Part shown: positions 60,441 to 64,000 of the stretch, in pieces
Numbering within the stretch: the first letter of the stretch is position 1
How the letters are laid out: every line of letters starts with the position of its first letter
From: Lottia gigantea
Taxonomy: Eukaryota; Mollusca; Gastropoda; Lottiidae
NCBI RefSeq assembly: GCF_000327385.1
Contig: NW_008708430.1
Location: forward strand, 99,520-163,519
Direction of reading: 5' to 3'
Length of the DNA: 64,000 bases
The notes under the pieces: model-generated
Told to the model about the DNA's origin: nothing
Database searches by the model: none
Seen by the model: the letters and a program-made list of their open reading frames with translations, nothing else
Program-made: the position numbers and the translations under genes

Positions 60441-61549
60441 CGGCTAAACTTAGCTAAATCATGCTGAGCATACCTCCTAATATAATAAAATTGATCTAAA
60501 GGATTTAAGAAATAAAACAAAGTACAATATTGTTCTATTTTGTTAAACATAAATTGGCGACTATCATTATAAGCGGCACAATTCATAACAATATGACATT
60601 CATCTTCAATGACATTTTCTAGACAAAATAAACATTTTCTATCTGTCTATCTGCTTTGGGAGTGGGACGCTTAGTGTAACGACCTGTTTCTACAGCAATT
60701 GGGAACCACTGCGTAATTGGACATTTTTCCAATGTTTCTTACGTATAAATCCTTAGACAGCATGTTTAAATTTCGTTTGTATTTATGATTTATGAATATT
60801 TTTTCATTTTTTTCTCCGTTGCAACTCTTTCTGGTCGACATCACATACCTGTTTAAAAACAAAAGTGACGTCATACCAGTTTAAAACAAAAGCGAAGACG
60901 CACCTGCTTCTTTTACCAATATTGACACCGCATTGTCTCACTTCCAGGATTATATGTTATTTTTGGCACCATTGTTTTACCAAAATTGGCACTGCATTGT
61001 CTCACTTCCAGGATACTTTGTTCTCTTTGGCACCATTGTTTTCGAGTCCAGCATTTGCTCTACTCATCGGAATTTGTTTCCCATTGTTATCGGGTCTGAG
61101 CATAAAACCAATCAAAAAGTACTCTCTCTACTGCTCATAAAAGTAGGACGTAAAACTCCATTCATTTTCATTTCATTTCTACTGTACATCTCACCTTCCA
61201 ATCACAAAATATTTACCAATTACCCACGCATTTTATTAGAATTGATACAGTCTGCTTGAGTATATAACCGATGTTGTTCACGGTTTTAAATCCTAGAACT
61301 GAAACCAGCTATCTTTGTTTTTGTGTTTTTTGTCTGATCATTAATATTCACCAATAATACCACCAATTATCTAATTGAAGGTAAGCATTAAGTTTTTAAC
61401 ATAATCTATTTACGAAGTGTTTATTATCTCTATAATTATGTTCAGTGCAAATTCAAAGTCAAAGCAAAACCTCAAAAACAGTTACATTAAATTATCATCG
61501 AAATTCAAACATGAACAAGGTCTCATCTCACACAAGGATATTTTACTCT
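60441..61549. other. Noncoding arm of the tandem duplication, copy 2
   Basis: 60600-61530 matches 48885-49675. It keeps the unoccupied target site of the ATACGCCC element at about 61545. No gene. Confidence 0.6.
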
Positions 61550-61995
61550 GAAACCGTTCATCGGATTAATACCAATTTCGAACTTCAATATATACATGCA
61601 TACTCAGTTTCTTTAAGATCGGTTTAAAGCTGTAGCCTTTATCGTGCCTATATCGTGCGTTTATATTTAGTCAAGGGCAATAACTCCGACACTGATCATC
61701 CAATTAATACAGATTATATGAGATCTCATTAATATATTCATGCATACTAAGTTTTAAGATCGGTTAAAAACTGTAGCCTCTATTGTGTTTACAAGCCAAA
61801 TTTGACGCAATGACTCTGAAACAGATCATTTGATTATTTACCATTTTCGATTTTACCAGGGTCTCATCAATATATACCTGCATACAAAGTTTCTTCAAGA
61901 TCGAATAAAAACTGTAGCCTCTATAGCGCATACAAAAAATGTGGACGGACGGACGGACAGGGGCTACGGCAACATACGGCCACATTTCCATGTGG
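61550..61995. repeat. Dispersed repeat with ACGG tail, copy 2
   Basis: Matches 51960-52385 with small deletions, and extends to the family end CCATGTGGGCGTATAAAAA, which is missing from copy 1. Confidence 0.7.
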
Positions 61996-62065
61996 GCGTA
62001 TAAAAAGAGCTGCAACGGAGAAAAAATATGAAAAAATATTCAAAAATCATAAATATAAACGAATT
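61996..62065 (-). repeat. Short inverted copy of 60775-60840
   Basis: The words GTTGCAACGGAGAAAAAA, ATGAAAAAATATTC and AATCATAAATA.AAACGAA read on plus here are the reverse complement of the arm sequence at about 60775-60840. Confidence 0.6.
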
Positions 62066-62715
62066 ACAAGATTAGAACTGTTCTCTTAACAGTACTGATG
62101 TAGGACGAGTTACGACAAACAGGTACATACGAAACTGTACAGTTAAAGGACGTGCATTTTTCAATTCAGAAATTGTCTTTTCAAATACATATTTGGGGCT
62201 GCGAGGGGGGTCCGGCTCCCCCCTCTGCTCCCCCCCCCCCCCCTTTTGGCTACGTCTATTTGAAACATATCGCACGTTCACTGTACATTAGCCATGATGC
62301 AAGCAAATAAAAATAGTGATATAGTGATATATTCAATTTTTAAAATTATATTCAACATTTTGATACGTGAACTCGTACAATATTCACTTTAAGTTAGGTG
62401 AACATGGTTTATATCAGCTCATTAGTAGACTTTTATCTGCCCTAATTCGACTTAACCCAACTAATTCGTATTTGAAAAATTTAATCCGGATAATCTGCCG
62501 GAAAAGTGGAAACATAGCCATTATAAAGCCAAACGCCAAACAAAGTCAAACTGCTTAATGAGCAATTAGTACTCTCCTTCTTAAAGATAACCCTTTTAAA
62601 ACAAATCCAGTTTGATCAAGTGGTATATAGATGTAAATAGCATACTTTAGAAATATTATCAGGTATGATTTACGATGTTTTTGATAATGAAAATGTTTTA
62701 AAAAAAAACAGAATC

Positions 62716-62977
62716 CTACGGAGCCCCTAAGGCGCAATTGTAAACATATTTATTTATTATTTCGTTTAAACGAAATAATTATTTCGTTTAAACGAAATAA
62801 TTAATTCGTTTGAACGAAATAACATCATTTATTTCGTTTAAACGAAATAATATTTCGTTTAAACGAAATACTTATTTCGATTAAACGAATTAATTATTTA
62901 TTATAAATAAATAATTATTTCGTTTTAAAGAAATAATAAATAAATATGTTTACAATTGCGCCTTAGGGGCTCCGTAG
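62716..62977. mobile_element. Palindrome-filled MITE, 262 bp, CTACGGAG ends
   Basis: Terminal inverted repeats (CTACGGAGCCCCTAAGGCGC and its reverse complement) are perfect for at least 35 bases, and the element is flanked by a 4-bp duplication AATC. The interior holds about seven copies of an 18-bp palindrome ATTTCGTTTAAACGAAAT or close variants. The 80-bp element at 57581 has the same ends and TSD length. No coding capacity; superfamily not assigned. Confidence 0.85.
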
Positions 62978-63389
62978 AATCCCCTTTTAATAAGCTGATA
63001 CTTTTTTTTAAATTTTCTTTCTTTACCTTAGAAACTTTATACTTAATAAAAGTCCATGGACTTCTTCATAATAAGAAATTTTGCAAATTATAATAACTAT
63101 CCCAGTTAAAACATACACATACATACACATACAAAATTAGGCCAAATAATTAATGAATTATATTGTTGACAAATGCGCAGTAAACGAGTTATTTAAATTG
63201 GAAAAGGAAATATAACATTTTGTCATATATGACATATGAAAAAAAATTACTTGAGGCTGGGTCCTATTGGTAAGGTGAGGCATGGTTGTAGTCGCGATCA
63301 AAAAGTCATTTTTAACGAAGACGCACCGTGATAAAAAAGTTAAATTAACTAAAGTGGGATTATTAATGACTATAATTTTATATTTCAGT
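62978..63389. other. Upstream region of synthetase copy 2
   Basis: From about 63266 (TATTGGTAAGGTGAGGCAT) it matches 52388 onward almost base for base. 62980-63260 has no counterpart in copy 1. Confidence 0.6.
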
Positions 63390-63502
63390 CAATCGTCTAG
63401 AACATAAAAAAAGAAAAGTATATTTAATAGAGAAAAAGTTACAGACGTATTGGTCATACAGTTCTAAAAAGAAAAAGGCCTATCTATTGTACAGCTTACA
63501 AA

Positions 63503-64000
63503 ATGGAAAATCGAGACTCACTGAATAAGTCTTCGATATCTGCAGCACAGAGAAGAATGATTGTCATGCATGAAAAAACACCGGAGTCATCAGCATATAC
63601 TGAGACATTATTATCATACGTCCAATATCCTGTTGATGCAGACGATATTTTCAAGCGGTTGCTGGAGTCTCATCCAATATTGAAAACTATTATAGAAAAC
63701 ACCGAGAATGGCGAATACCGCACGAAATTCTACGAATTTGAACCAAGAATCAACAAAGAAATTATAGGAACAGGGGAAGACGTTAAAGAGTTTATTAAAG
63801 AGACAACGCCAGTTATACCTGTTCTATCGTCACCGTTATACAGATTCCGTCACGTTACAGCTGGTCACCGTCATCACATTATACTTCATGTGCATCACAT
63901 AATATGTGACGATGTGACGCTGATGTCTCTGAATAGAACACTACATAACCTTTTGAATGGAGCTGAATTTAAAACCACGAAAGACCAAAATCAACTATTA
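63503..64000 (+). CDS. Nonribosomal peptide synthetase, copy 2, cut by window end
   Basis: The first 166 residues of a second copy; all 500 bases 63501-64000 look identical to 52621-53120. It includes the start, the first condensation motif and the HHIICDD active-site motif, and stops at the window edge in the condensation domain. The leader (63390-63502) with its TTTCAG acceptor is also conserved. Whether the rest is complete cannot be seen here. The perfect identity means a very recent duplication, gene conversion, or an unmerged haplotype in the assembly. Confidence 0.88.
   Translation, partial: MENRDSLNKSSISAAQRRMIVMHEKTPESSAYTETLLSYVQYPVDADDIFKRLLESHPILKTIIENTENGEYRTKFYEFEPRINKEIIGTGEDVKEFIKETTPVIPVLSSPLYRFRHVTAGHRHHIILHVHHIICDDVTLMSLNRTLHNLLNGAEFKTTKDQNQLL

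Noticed and set aside
1-64000. CRISPR array, tRNA or rRNA genes
   Set aside because: Tandem arrays here have no unique spacers between fixed repeats, and I could not find a tRNA cloverleaf or rRNA core sequence by eye.

Overview
The window looks like nuclear DNA of a marine herbivorous gastropod, most likely a limpet-like or abalone-like grazer. The evidence is a nacrein-like carbonic anhydrase with a D/Y and G/N/R-rich tail (a shell-matrix type of protein), four family PL14 alginate lyase genes of the mollusc digestive type, two of them with an N-terminal cellulase-type binding domain, AT-rich DNA, GT-AG introns with AATAAA signals, and abundant minisatellites and small DNA transposons. One 50-base assembly gap lies at 32076-32125.

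Layout: (1) 1-1.1 kb is a 45-bp minisatellite. (2) 3.4-8.6 kb, minus strand, is an eight-exon nacrein-like carbonic anhydrase for which I could build a phase-consistent 633-residue model. (3) 12.1-17 kb, minus strand, holds a possible four-exon gene for a small secreted protein of unknown family, its introns full of tandem repeats. (4) 21.5-22.9 kb, minus strand, is a FAM167-like gene. (5) 23.9-27 kb is satellite arrays and a hAT-type MITE. (6) 28.7-41.7 kb, plus strand, is a tandem array of four alginate lyase genes; all begin with the same unusual 8-nt coding microexon. The first two lack the binding domain and the last two carry it. (7) 42-47.7 kb is a cluster of small cysteine-rich, defensin-like secreted peptide genes, two old inverted copies, one doubtful copy and one clean one. 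(8) 52.6-55.7 kb is an intronless 1037-residue nonribosomal peptide synthetase module (condensation - adenylation - carrier protein). (9) From about 58.4 kb the defensin-like gene plus synthetase segment repeats, and the second synthetase runs off the window end.

The standout is the synthetase. Every core motif is present, and reading the substrate pocket by eye against GrsA numbering gives D-V-G-E-I-G-S-I-D-K, which I recall as one of the two classical ornithine codes. A complete C-A-T module in an animal nuclear context, with an intron in its 5' leader and tandemly duplicated together with a defensin-like gene, is the best candidate here for an undescribed system (probably chemical defence or small-molecule signalling). 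The alginate lyases fit a separate role, digestion of brown algae. The two arms of the tandem duplication also act as filled and empty sites, which lets the order of several transposon insertions be read directly.
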